The notes beneath the pieces were generated by a model. The model made no database searches. It was not told the DNA's origin and worked only from the letters and a program-made list of their open reading frames with translations. DNA of 13,155 nt from GCA-003244245 sp046262495. Lineage in GTDB: Bacteria > Actinomycetota > Actinomycetes > Mycobacteriales > Pseudonocardiaceae. Of this stretch, positions 7,385 through 13,155 are shown in pieces. Position 1 is the first letter of the stretch, and the number at the start of each line of letters is the position of its first letter. Position numbers and translations under genes: made by a program. The DNA lies in assembly GCA_046262495.1 (NCBI GenBank), contig JBHEMR010000036.1:1-13155 (forward strand), written 5' to 3'.

Positions 7385-7391
7385 ACCTCCT
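7385..7391 (-). promoter_or_regulatory. perfect Shine-Dalgarno AGGAGGT of the 64-residue gene
   Basis: AGGAGGT on the minus strand ends 3 bases before the ATG at 7381 (4 bases from AGGAGG). It fixes the start and shows the small gene is translated independently of malQ. The in-frame codons further upstream lack any such site. Confidence 0.65.
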
Positions 7392-7414
7392 GGTGAAGCG
7401 AGGACAGCCGCCAC

Positions 7415-9379
7415 TTATGGTTCCACGCTTGAGTCGGTAGCGCTGGCCGCCGAACGCAGGGCCGCGACGACTCGCCCGACCCGCGGGTCACGCTGTAGCT
7501 GCTCCAAAGTCACCGGCAGTGGCAGCCGCCAGTTCGGGTATTCGTCGACCGTGCCGGGCAGGTTGGGCTGGCGTATCTCGCCGACTACGTCGTAGAGGGA
7601 GACCAGGAGCAGCCGGCACGGCGTTCGGCCCAGCAAGGCGTGCATCGCTACCATGATCTCGTCCTCGTCTGCATCATCTGTGCGAAGCAAGCCCTCGGCG
7701 CGCAGCAGATCAACAAGTTCAGCCCGGTCGACCCGCGCCTGGCTCCATTCCGCGTCCTCGTCCTTGAGTAACCCCAGCGCCGCGCGGGCCCGCACGTGCT
7801 CCCCGCGCAGGAAGCCGACGGCCGTAGGTAGGTCGTGGGTGGAGATGCTGGCCGCGGCGCACTGCGGCCAACGCTGTGGGACCAACAGCGGCGTCCCGGG
7901 AGCCTGCTCATCGCGGGCGAACCACAGCACCGCGCAGCCCAGCATCCGCTGGTCGGCCAGCGTTTCGGTGACCTCCGGCTCCACCGTTCCCAAGTCCTCG
8001 CCGATCACCACCGCGCCGGCCCGGTGCGCTTCCATCGCCAGCGCCGCGAGCATCGCCTCAGCGTCGTAGTTGACATAGGTGCCTTGATCCGGGGAGGCGC
8101 CCGGTGGCACCCACCACAGCCGCCACAGGCCGGCGACGTGGTCAATGCGCAGCCCATCAGCGTGCGCGAGGACTGCGCGCAGCATGTCCCGGTACGCGGC
8201 GTACCCAGTGGCAACCAGCCGGTCCGGCCGCCATGGCGGCAAACCCCAGTCCTGGCCCTGCTGGTTGAACGTATCCGGTGGGGCGCCGACCGTCGTTCCG
8301 ATGGCGAGCACGTCTTGCAGCGCCCACGCGTCGGCGCCCTCGGGGTCCACGCCGACGGCGAGGTCGTGCACCACCCCGATGGCCATCCCGCGGGCGGCGT
8401 CCTTGGCGGCGGCCAGCTGCTCGTCACATTGCTGCTGCACCCAGGCGTGAAACGCCACCCGCTGCGGGTCCGCGCTCGCCGTCGCCGGGCGCCGCAGTTC
8501 GCTGGACCAGCGTGACCAGCGCGGGCCGTGGCGCTCAGCGAGCGCGCAGAACGTCGCGAAGTCACACAGTCCGTCCGACATCGCTGGACGCGGAGCGCCC
8601 TCGGCTTGCCAAAGCAACTCCAACGCCGCGCTCTTGGCCCGCCAGACGGCGTCATGGTCGATCCGCTCGGCCTCCGAGCCGAGGCCCCGCGACTCGGCCC
8701 AGAGCGAGTCCACCTCGGTTCGTAACGTCGCATCCCCGCGGCGGTAGCCACCGATGTCCGCGATGCGCAGGTAAAGCGGATTGACGAAGCGACGGCTCGA
8801 CGGACTGTACGGCGAGGGCTGCACCGGACAGGTCGGAGTCACCGCGTGCAGTGGATTGACCAGCACGGCACCGCCGCCGTGCGCGGTGGCCGTCCAGGCG
8901 ACGAAATCACGCAGGTCAGCGAGATCCCCGAGGCCCCACGACTGAGCCGAGCGCAGCGCGTAGAGCTGCAGCATCCAGCCCCAGGTACGCGGCGGCTCAG
9001 GCACCGCCGGTGGCGCCACCAGCACGGTGGTGTGCTGCTGGCCGCTGGCTAGCGAGTACCAGCCGGGCGCAAGATCTCCCGGCAGTGCGCCCCGGACCGG
9101 CATCTCGGCGCCGTCCTCATCGGTGAGTACGCCGGAAGCGTGGATATCCCGGCTCTGTCCCTGGCGCAGCACCAGAGTGCCCGGCAGCCCAGGTTGTCGA
9201 GTTGCGGCCAGCGCATTCTGGACCTGCGCCGGGGTGTCTGCGCTGACGCCCAGCAACTCGAGTACCCGACGCACCACGTCGGAGTCGACGTCGACCCGCT
9301 GCCGCCGTGCATCCCGGTACCAGGTCGCGACCCCATGCGCCGCGGCAAGCTTCTCCAACGCGGTTTGCATGTCCGCCAT
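7415..9379 (-). CDS. malQ: 4-alpha-glucanotransferase (amylomaltase), GH77
   Basis: A 654-residue cytoplasmic disproportionating enzyme. It transfers 4-alpha-glucan chains between maltodextrins, releasing glucose, in glycogen and maltodextrin turnover. GH77 signatures are clear. The nucleophile is Asp413 in GLRIDHVAGLWRLWW, the acid/base is Glu461 in VVIGEDLGTVEP, and the third carboxylate is Asp516 in STHDLPTAVGF. PSPYSPSSRRFVNPLYL (189-205) is the conserved substrate loop. Spacings of 48 and 55 residues match the family (47 and 55 in the Thermus enzyme, as recalled). It has the extra N-terminal domain found in long actinobacterial MalQ. Start: the ATG at 9379 places the LAAAHGVATWY block as far from the N-terminus as in typical actinobacterial MalQ. 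The ATG at 9436 would add 19 basic, low-complexity residues. Neither has a good Shine-Dalgarno. It lies 132 bases (75 if the longer start is used) after the permease gene, so it may have its own promoter, and is followed by a small co-directional gene. Confidence 0.95.
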   Translation of the reverse strand: MADMQTALEKLAAAHGVATWYRDARRQRVDVDSDVVRRVLELLGVSADTPAQVQNALAATRQPGLPGTLVLRQGQSRDIHASGVLTDEDGAEMPVRGALPGDLAPGWYSLASGQQHTTVLVAPPAVPEPPRTWGWMLQLYALRSAQSWGLGDLADLRDFVAWTATAHGGGAVLVNPLHAVTPTCPVQPSPYSPSSRRFVNPLYLRIADIGGYRRGDATLRTEVDSLWAESRGLGSEAERIDHDAVWRAKSAALELLWQAEGAPRPAMSDGLCDFATFCALAERHGPRWSRWSSELRRPATASADPQRVAFHAWVQQQCDEQLAAAKDAARGMAIGVVHDLAVGVDPEGADAWALQDVLAIGTTVGAPPDTFNQQGQDWGLPPWRPDRLVATGYAAYRDMLRAVLAHADGLRIDHVAGLWRLWWVPPGASPDQGTYVNYDAEAMLAALAMEAHRAGAVVIGEDLGTVEPEVTETLADQRMLGCAVLWFARDEQAPGTPLLVPQRWPQCAAASISTHDLPTAVGFLRGEHVRARAALGLLKDEDAEWSQARVDRAELVDLLRAEGLLRTDDADEDEIMVAMHALLGRTPCRLLLVSLYDVVGEIRQPNLPGTVDEYPNWRLPLPVTLEQLQRDPRVGRVVAALRSAASATDSSVEP

Positions 9380-9511
9380 GCTGCCAGGCCGCGGCTGAAG
9401 AGGTCTGATCCTTACCGTTCGACGCGGCGCGGACATCCGCCGCGATCGCCGGTCGGTTGACCGATACCTGGCCGGCGCGCTCCGATACTGAGGTCACTTC
9501 GGGTGCCGGGG

Positions 9512-11137
9512 TCACCGGGTCGGTTCGACGGCGACCCGCGGGGACGCGACTTGCTCGGAGATCTCGGCGCCCGGCGAGGCGTGCTCGTCGGGCATTTGCG
9601 CGGGGGCCGGCGTGCTGTTGAACGAGAACGCCAGACAGACCGCCGCCGCCAACAGGTAACCGAGCGCGATGCCAGGACTGGCCGCCCAGCCGACCTGCTC
9701 ACCGTGGATCAGGCCGACGAAGGACAGCGCCGCTCCCGCCGCGCAGTACCCGGCCGCCCAATAGTAACGCTTGTCGATCATGAGCGCGACGATCGCGCCG
9801 AGCACCATGCCGGCCAGGATCGCCCCACCGCCGAGGCTTTTCAGGCCGTCGTAGACGACCCCCGCCTTGGCCAGCCCGTCGTTACCGACCTTCGTCGCGC
9901 TGGTGCCGGCAGCGCTCAGCACGTTATCGATCTGGCCGGTAGCCCAGGATGCGACGTTGGGGATCACCGCCACGACGACAGCCACCGCATGCGCCTTGGG
10001 TACCGAGACGAATGCCTGCGCGCCGATCAACAGGCCGATGTAGAGCAGGATCGGCACGATCGCCGGCAGCGGGATCAGCGCACTGAGCAGTCCGAACAGT
10101 CCCAGAAAGCACATCAGCGCGATCACGACGCCGGACACGAGTGAGTACGTGGTGCGGCCACCGGCGTCCTTCCAGCCCGGGTGTCCGATGTAGACGGCCG
10201 GCGGGAACGGGCTGCCCAGCGCAGCGCCGACGACCGCGCCGGTGCCGTCGGCGAGCAGCACGCTGCGCAGGTTGTAGCTGTCCCGGGCGACCGCTGCGCT
10301 TTCGACGTTGGTCATGCCCTCGCAGAAGTTGTAGATGCCCAGCGGGATCGCGGTGGCCAGCAGCGGAGCCACCGCTGACAGGCCTTTGAGCAGCAGCGAG
10401 ATGTTGAAGGTTGGCAAGCCGATGGCGCCGTCCTTGGCCGCGGTGACCACGTCTGGGGCGGACATATAGCCGCCGATCCAGCCGATCGCGGTCCCAACCA
10501 GCAACGCGGCCAGCCCGATTGGGATGTTGCCGGGCAGCCTGCGGCCGGTGAAGAAGCCGATCACGATGATCGCGAACACTGGCAGGGCGATCCACAGGGC
10601 TTGCCACATCTGTGCGGCCGGGCGCATCGAGATGAAGGCGATCGAGATACCGGCCAGCGTCCCGAGCAGCGCCGCCCGCGGGGTGAACCGGCGGATGTAA
10701 GGACCCACGAATGCGCCGGCCAAGACGATCAGCCCGATGATGAACGACCACGCCAGGCCGGCCTCCCAGGCCCGGATCGGGTCCTTCGTGGCCAGGAAGG
10801 TCGGCAGCATGATCACGAAGGTGACGATGAACATGTGCGGCACGCTTGGGCCGTAGGGCATCGCGCATACGTCGGTGCGGTTCTCCCGGCGGGCCAGCCG
10901 GCGCGCCAGGAAGGCGTAGTACCCGTTGCCGATCAGCAGCTGGATCCCCAGCGCGGGCAGGATGATCCCGAACACGTCGCCCTTCGGGATCTGCACGACA
11001 CCGACGCACAGCGAGGCGAGCACCAACACGTTGACCAACACGTTGAACCCGAGGCCGAACGCCGCGTTGAGGTCCCCGCTGACCCACCAGGGCAGCCGTC
11101 CGGTGACGACTCCGTTGTTCTTGGGGAGGGTACGCAT
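9512..11137 (-). CDS. NCS2/AzgA-like xanthine/uracil-type permease
   Basis: A 541-residue polytopic membrane protein with roughly 12-14 hydrophobic segments and a hydrophilic C-terminal tail (about 508-541). It resembles nucleobase transporters of the NCS2/AzgA (xanthine/uracil permease) group. Seen: RTDVCAMPYGPSVPHMF (88-103), IYNFCEGMTNVES (268-280), which corresponds to the NCS2 substrate-site helix with a Glu (Glu273), then LLADGTGAVVGAALGSP (294-310), and YIGHPGWKDAGGRTTY (316-331) as in AzgA proteins. The ATG at 11137 has GGAG 9 bases upstream and comes 5 bases after the stop of the second hydrolase, so it is translated from the same mRNA. The open frame upstream of this ATG lies inside the hydrolase gene and is a shadow. 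The partnership with two biuret-hydrolase-like enzymes suggests that it imports a small urea- or carbamoyl-type nitrogen compound rather than a purine. That is an inference; classical nucleobase uptake remains possible. Confidence 0.85.
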   Translation of the reverse strand: MRTLPKNNGVVTGRLPWWVSGDLNAAFGLGFNVLVNVLVLASLCVGVVQIPKGDVFGIILPALGIQLLIGNGYYAFLARRLARRENRTDVCAMPYGPSVPHMFIVTFVIMLPTFLATKDPIRAWEAGLAWSFIIGLIVLAGAFVGPYIRRFTPRAALLGTLAGISIAFISMRPAAQMWQALWIALPVFAIIVIGFFTGRRLPGNIPIGLAALLVGTAIGWIGGYMSAPDVVTAAKDGAIGLPTFNISLLLKGLSAVAPLLATAIPLGIYNFCEGMTNVESAAVARDSYNLRSVLLADGTGAVVGAALGSPFPPAVYIGHPGWKDAGGRTTYSLVSGVVIALMCFLGLFGLLSALIPLPAIVPILLYIGLLIGAQAFVSVPKAHAVAVVVAVIPNVASWATGQIDNVLSAAGTSATKVGNDGLAKAGVVYDGLKSLGGGAILAGMVLGAIVALMIDKRYYWAAGYCAAGAALSFVGLIHGEQVGWAASPGIALGYLLAAAVCLAFSFNSTPAPAQMPDEHASPGAEISEQVASPRVAVEPTR

Positions 11138-11142
11138 GTCGA

Positions 11143-11898
11143 TCAACTCCGGTCTCGATCGGTCGCCGCACCGACCGCGGCCGGGCTGACTGCACTGACC
11201 ACATTGACTGCACTGAGCACAGTGAGGTTCAGCGCGTCGAGATAGGCCGTCGACGGCGCGACCCAACCGAAGATGCCGCCCTGGGCCGCGATCATCGCCA
11301 GCCCGGCCTGCTGGAACTCGGGAAAGTAGGAGCCGACGCAGTCGGCGAGCACGAGGCACTCGTAGCCGCGGTCGTTGGCCTCCCGGACCGTGGTGTGCAC
11401 GCACACCTCGGTGGTGACGCCGGTGACGATCAGGCTGGTAATGCCGGCGATCTCCAACAGTTCATGCAGGTCGGTGGCGTAGAACGCACCCTTGCCGGGT
11501 TTGTCGATCAGGACCTCGCCGGGAAGTGGTGCGAGCTCGTCGACGATGTCGTGGCCGTACTCGCCGCGGATCAGGATCCGACCGTTCGGCCCGAGGTCAC
11601 CGATCCGCATCGTCGGAGTGCCGCGGTTGAGCTTGGCCGGTGGGCAGTCGCTGAGGTCACCGCGGTGACCCTCGCGGGTGTGCACGACGGTCATTCCGGC
11701 CGTCCGGGTGGCAGCCAGCACCTTTCGCAGCGGCGGGATCACCGCCTGAAGCAGGCTGACATCGTTGCCCAACGATTCCCCGAAACCCCCTGGCTCCACG
11801 AAATCCCGCTGCATATCGATAAGCAGTAGTGCGGTGTGGGAAGGTTCGAAGCCGAACGGTCCGGGATCAGCGGGCAAGGCGAGCCGCTCAGCCGGCAT
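11143..11898 (-). CDS. isochorismatase-like cysteine hydrolase, biuret hydrolase paralogue (candidate triuret/carbamoyl amidohydrolase)
   Basis: A 251-residue cytoplasmic amidohydrolase of the isochorismatase-like superfamily. The catalytic triad is visible: Asp28 in LLLIDMQRDF, Lys133 in LIDKPGKGAFYAT and Cys166 in VTTEVCVHTT. The Lys-Cys spacing of 33 equals that of the neighbouring biuret hydrolase and the Asp-Lys spacing differs by one. The second half closely follows the neighbour (ANDRGYECLVLADC), but the loop after HTREGH differs: DLSDCPPAKLNRGTPTMRIG against NLSDLPANKRWRSAQIGAEI, so substrate probably differs. Related enzymes include biuret hydrolase, triuret hydrolase (TrtA, reported next to biuH in Herbaspirillum), ureidoacrylate hydrolase and N-carbamoylsarcosine amidase. 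The ATG at 11898 has AGGAG 6 bases upstream. It ends 5 bases before the permease. About 30 residues after AYLDAL form a tail built partly on an 18-bp tandem repeat and are unusual for the family. Confidence 0.87.
   Translation of the reverse strand: MPAERLALPADPGPFGFEPSHTALLLIDMQRDFVEPGGFGESLGNDVSLLQAVIPPLRKVLAATRTAGMTVVHTREGHRGDLSDCPPAKLNRGTPTMRIGDLGPNGRILIRGEYGHDIVDELAPLPGEVLIDKPGKGAFYATDLHELLEIAGITSLIVTGVTTEVCVHTTVREANDRGYECLVLADCVGSYFPEFQQAGLAMIAAQGGIFGWVAPSTAYLDALNLTVLSAVNVVSAVSPAAVGAATDRDRS
11187..11222. repeat. two-copy 18-bp tandem repeat in the tail of the second hydrolase
   Basis: Units 11187-11204 and 11205-11222 agree at 16 of 18 positions, sharing TGACTGCACTGA and the following CACA. 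The period of 18 keeps frame, giving LSAVNV-VSAVSP near the C-terminus. This looks like a recent slippage or duplication in a dispensable tail. Confidence 0.75.
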
Positions 11899-12629
11899 GA
11901 TGATCTCCTGTGGTGGTGGCGGTCAGCACCGCGTCGAATGTCGCGACACAACCGAAGACTCCGCCCTGCATGGTCACCATTCGCAGTGCCGCGATGTGGT
12001 CGCCCAGCTCGGTAGCGCCGGTGCAGTCGGAGAGGACCAGGCACTCGTAGCCGGTCGTTAACCTCGCGCATGGTGGTGTGCACGCAGACATCGGTGGTGA
12101 TCCCGATCAGCACCAGGTGGGTGATACCCCTGGTGCGCAGCACCAGGTCCAGCTGGGTCGCGTAGAACGCGCCCTTCCCAGGCTTGTCGATCAGGGCTTC
12201 ACCCGGTTGCGGCGCCACTTCGGGTACGATCTCCCAGCCCGGCTCGCCGCGGACCAGAATCCGGCCCTGCGGCCCCGGGCCGCCGATCTCTGCACCGATC
12301 TGCGCCGAGCGCCACCGCTTGTTGGCCGGCAGGTCGGACAGATTAGAACAGTGGCCCTCTCTGGTATGGATCACTAACATGCCGACGGCCCGGGCGTGGG
12401 CCAGCATCCGGGCCGCTGCGGGCAGCCCGGCTCGGGTTAGACCTATGTCGTAACCCATCTGCTCGACGTAGCCGCCGGGACCACAGAAATCGACCTGCCA
12501 GTCGATGCACATCAGGGCAACCTGCTCGGCTGCGACGGTGCCGTCGTAGGGCCATGGATATGGGTCAGCGGCGACCGGCCCCAATCTCGGGTAGCGCAGT
12601 TGGGCGACGCGGTCGACGGTGCGGGTCAT
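11888..12629 (-). pseudogene. biuH: biuret hydrolase (isochorismatase-like), interrupted by a 2-bp deletion
   Basis: Biuret hydrolase splits biuret to allophanate and ammonia in the cytoplasm. The first 193 residues match this family closely: DPYPWPYDG (22-30), CIDWQVDFCGPGGYVEQMGY (41-60), HTREGH (88-93), LPANKRWRS (100-108), RGEPGWEIVPE (127-137), DKPGKGAFYAT (148-158) and GITTDVCVHTTMRE (176-189). Asp43, Lys149 and Cys182 are spaced 106 and 33 apart, exactly as the Asp36/Lys142/Cys175 triad recalled for Rhizobium BiuH. After NDR the frame is lost at about 12051-12055. Homology resumes in another frame as GYECLVLSDCTGATELGDHI and AALRMVTMQGGVFGCVA, ending at TGA 11888. The paralogue reads gtagccgcggtcgtt (11362-11376) where this gene reads gtagccggtcgtt (12047-12059), so two bases are missing. 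Uncorrected translation keeps the triad but replaces the last 55 or so residues and runs to 11739. Repaired, it would be 247 residues and overlap the next gene by 11 bases. The ATG at 12629 has GGGAG 6 bases upstream. A sequencing error is possible. Confidence 0.85.
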
Positions 12630-12838
12630 GTCGTACTCCCACAGGTCCTCAACCGGGTTCCGACAGACAGCAGCAGGGGGTCGGAGAGTTCACCATGTGC
12701 TGCGGTGGGCGCTGCTCCGCTGCGTAGGCGAGCGGGAGGCCGCGAATGCGAACCGAGTGAGCCGACACGGCGATGACGGGTGATTTGACGCCCATTTGCC
12801 GATTGTCGACCGTTGATGTTCACCCGATCGTTGGGTTT

Positions 12839-12854
12839 GTTACGTCCGTGTTAC
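12839..12854 (-). promoter_or_regulatory. GlnR-like binding site (AC-n9-AC)
   Basis: Read on the minus strand the site is GTAAC-ACGGAC-GTAAC, matching the actinobacterial GlnR consensus gTnAC-n6-GaAAC at 9 of 10 specified positions. On the plus strand it reads GTTAC-n6-GTTAC, the AC-n9-AC form described in Mycobacterium smegmatis. It lies about 210 bp upstream of the biuret hydrolase start and about 120 bp upstream of the possible plus-strand gene. GlnR activation of a biuret/urea-type nitrogen operon under nitrogen limitation would be expected biologically. Binding is not shown by sequence alone. Confidence 0.5.
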
Positions 12855-12972
12855 GGGCGAAGGCGAATCAATCAGTGTGACGTGAAACTGCCGGTGTGTC
12901 TCGCCTGCTGGAGAGCCGCTTCGCCGTGCCGGACACTGTGCGCCTAGCGGGACGCCGCCGGAGGCGGTGGTC

Positions 12973-13131
12973 ATGTCCGTGTCGCAGTACGAGGTGTTGC
13001 GGGACGTTGCCGAGCGTTGCGGGGGGTGGCCGGGCGCAGGCGTCCGGAGCGAATTCTGGCGCGCTACCGACCTGGTGAGTAGAGGAATCGCAGTCGCGCT
13101 TGCTGACGACCAGGTTCGTGAATCCGACTGA
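12973..13131 (+). CDS. possible 52-residue protein, unrecognised
   Basis: The frame begins with ATG at 12973, preceded by GGAGG at 8 bases (12960-12964), and ends at TGA 13129-13131. It gives MSVSQYEVLRDVAERCGGWP at the N-terminus and a balanced amino-acid composition, ending VALADDQVRESD. No domain, signal peptide or membrane helix is evident and I do not recognise a family. It stands alone, divergent from the nitrogen operon. It could be a real small gene, a remnant of a larger one, or chance. Confidence 0.33.
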   Translation: MSVSQYEVLRDVAERCGGWPGAGVRSEFWRATDLVSRGIAVALADDQVRESD

Positions 13132-13155
13132 ATCGCCGTGCCTCGCGCAGTGTGC

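Larger units (their letters stand above)
12630..13155. other. mostly non-coding right end; leader of the nitrogen operon
   Basis: About 500 bp with no strong gene. It contains the Shine-Dalgarno of the biuret hydrolase (GGGAG on the minus strand, 12636-12640), a GlnR-like box at 12839-12854 and one possible short plus-strand gene at 12973-13131. The region just left of the box (12781-12838) is less GC-rich than the rest and is where a promoter for the nitrogen operon would be expected, but I cannot define -10/-35 hexamers. Confidence 0.55.

Noticed and set aside
9450..9463. Hairpin CGGTC-GGTT-GACCG between the permease and malQ as a terminator.
   Set aside because: Only a 5-bp stem with no U-tract, so too weak to call. 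It may matter only if malQ has its own promoter here.
11138..11404. An 89-residue N-terminal extension of the permease reading frame, rich in Cys/Ser/Gln repeats.
   Set aside because: It is the second hydrolase and its 18-bp tandem repeat read in another frame. The ATG at 11137 has its own GGAG and starts a typical membrane protein.
11739..11887. The far C-terminal part of the uninterrupted 296-residue biuret-hydrolase frame as a genuine fusion domain.
   Set aside because: It is the next hydrolase gene read out of frame, and true homology continues in the other frame to the TGA at 11888.

Overview
The window is high-GC DNA with dense, overlapping, co-directional genes and GTG/ATG starts, typical of an actinobacterium. 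A mycobacterium or close relative in the Mycobacteriales fits best: it carries a 408-residue L,D-transpeptidase with two Ig-like domains and a catalytic Cys at residue 353, a MalQ with the extended N-terminus, and a GlnR-type AC-n9-AC box. No rRNA, tRNA, CRISPR array, insertion sequence or phage gene is visible. The host assignment is an inference from gene content.

Region 1 (about 49-5461, minus strand) is a four-gene sugar operon. In transcription order it encodes an L-fucose/D-arabinose isomerase-type enzyme, an FGGY pentulose kinase, a sugar-porter MFS transporter and a GH172 (former DUF2961) glycoside hydrolase. The junctions are GTGA (4 bp overlap), 3 bp apart with the Shine-Dalgarno inside the kinase end, and ATGA (4 bp overlap), so this is one transcript with coupled translation. 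Together the genes make a complete short route: glycoside import, furanoside hydrolysis, aldose-to-ketose isomerisation, then ketose phosphorylation. Because characterised GH172 enzymes act on alpha-D-arabinofuranosides or alpha-D-fructofuranosides, the best hypothesis is use of D-arabinose from mycobacterial-type arabinan, via D-ribulose and D-ribulose 5-phosphate into the pentose phosphate pathway.

Region 2 (5462-7097) is a control region of about 400 bp followed by a divergent (plus strand) Ig-domain L,D-transpeptidase for 3-3 peptidoglycan cross-links. Region 3 (7187-9379, minus) holds malQ and, 33 bp after it, a small 64-residue protein with a perfect Shine-Dalgarno.

Region 4 (9512-12629, minus) is a nitrogen-scavenging operon: a biuret-hydrolase-type cysteine hydrolase, a second isochorismatase-like hydrolase (candidate triuret hydrolase or relative), and a xanthine/uracil-type (NCS2/AzgA-like) permease. 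The biuret hydrolase is interrupted by a 2-bp deletion, evident by direct comparison with its neighbour paralogue. A GlnR-like box lies about 210 bp upstream, suggesting induction under nitrogen limitation. The right end (12630-13155) is mostly non-coding, with one possible 52-codon plus-strand gene.
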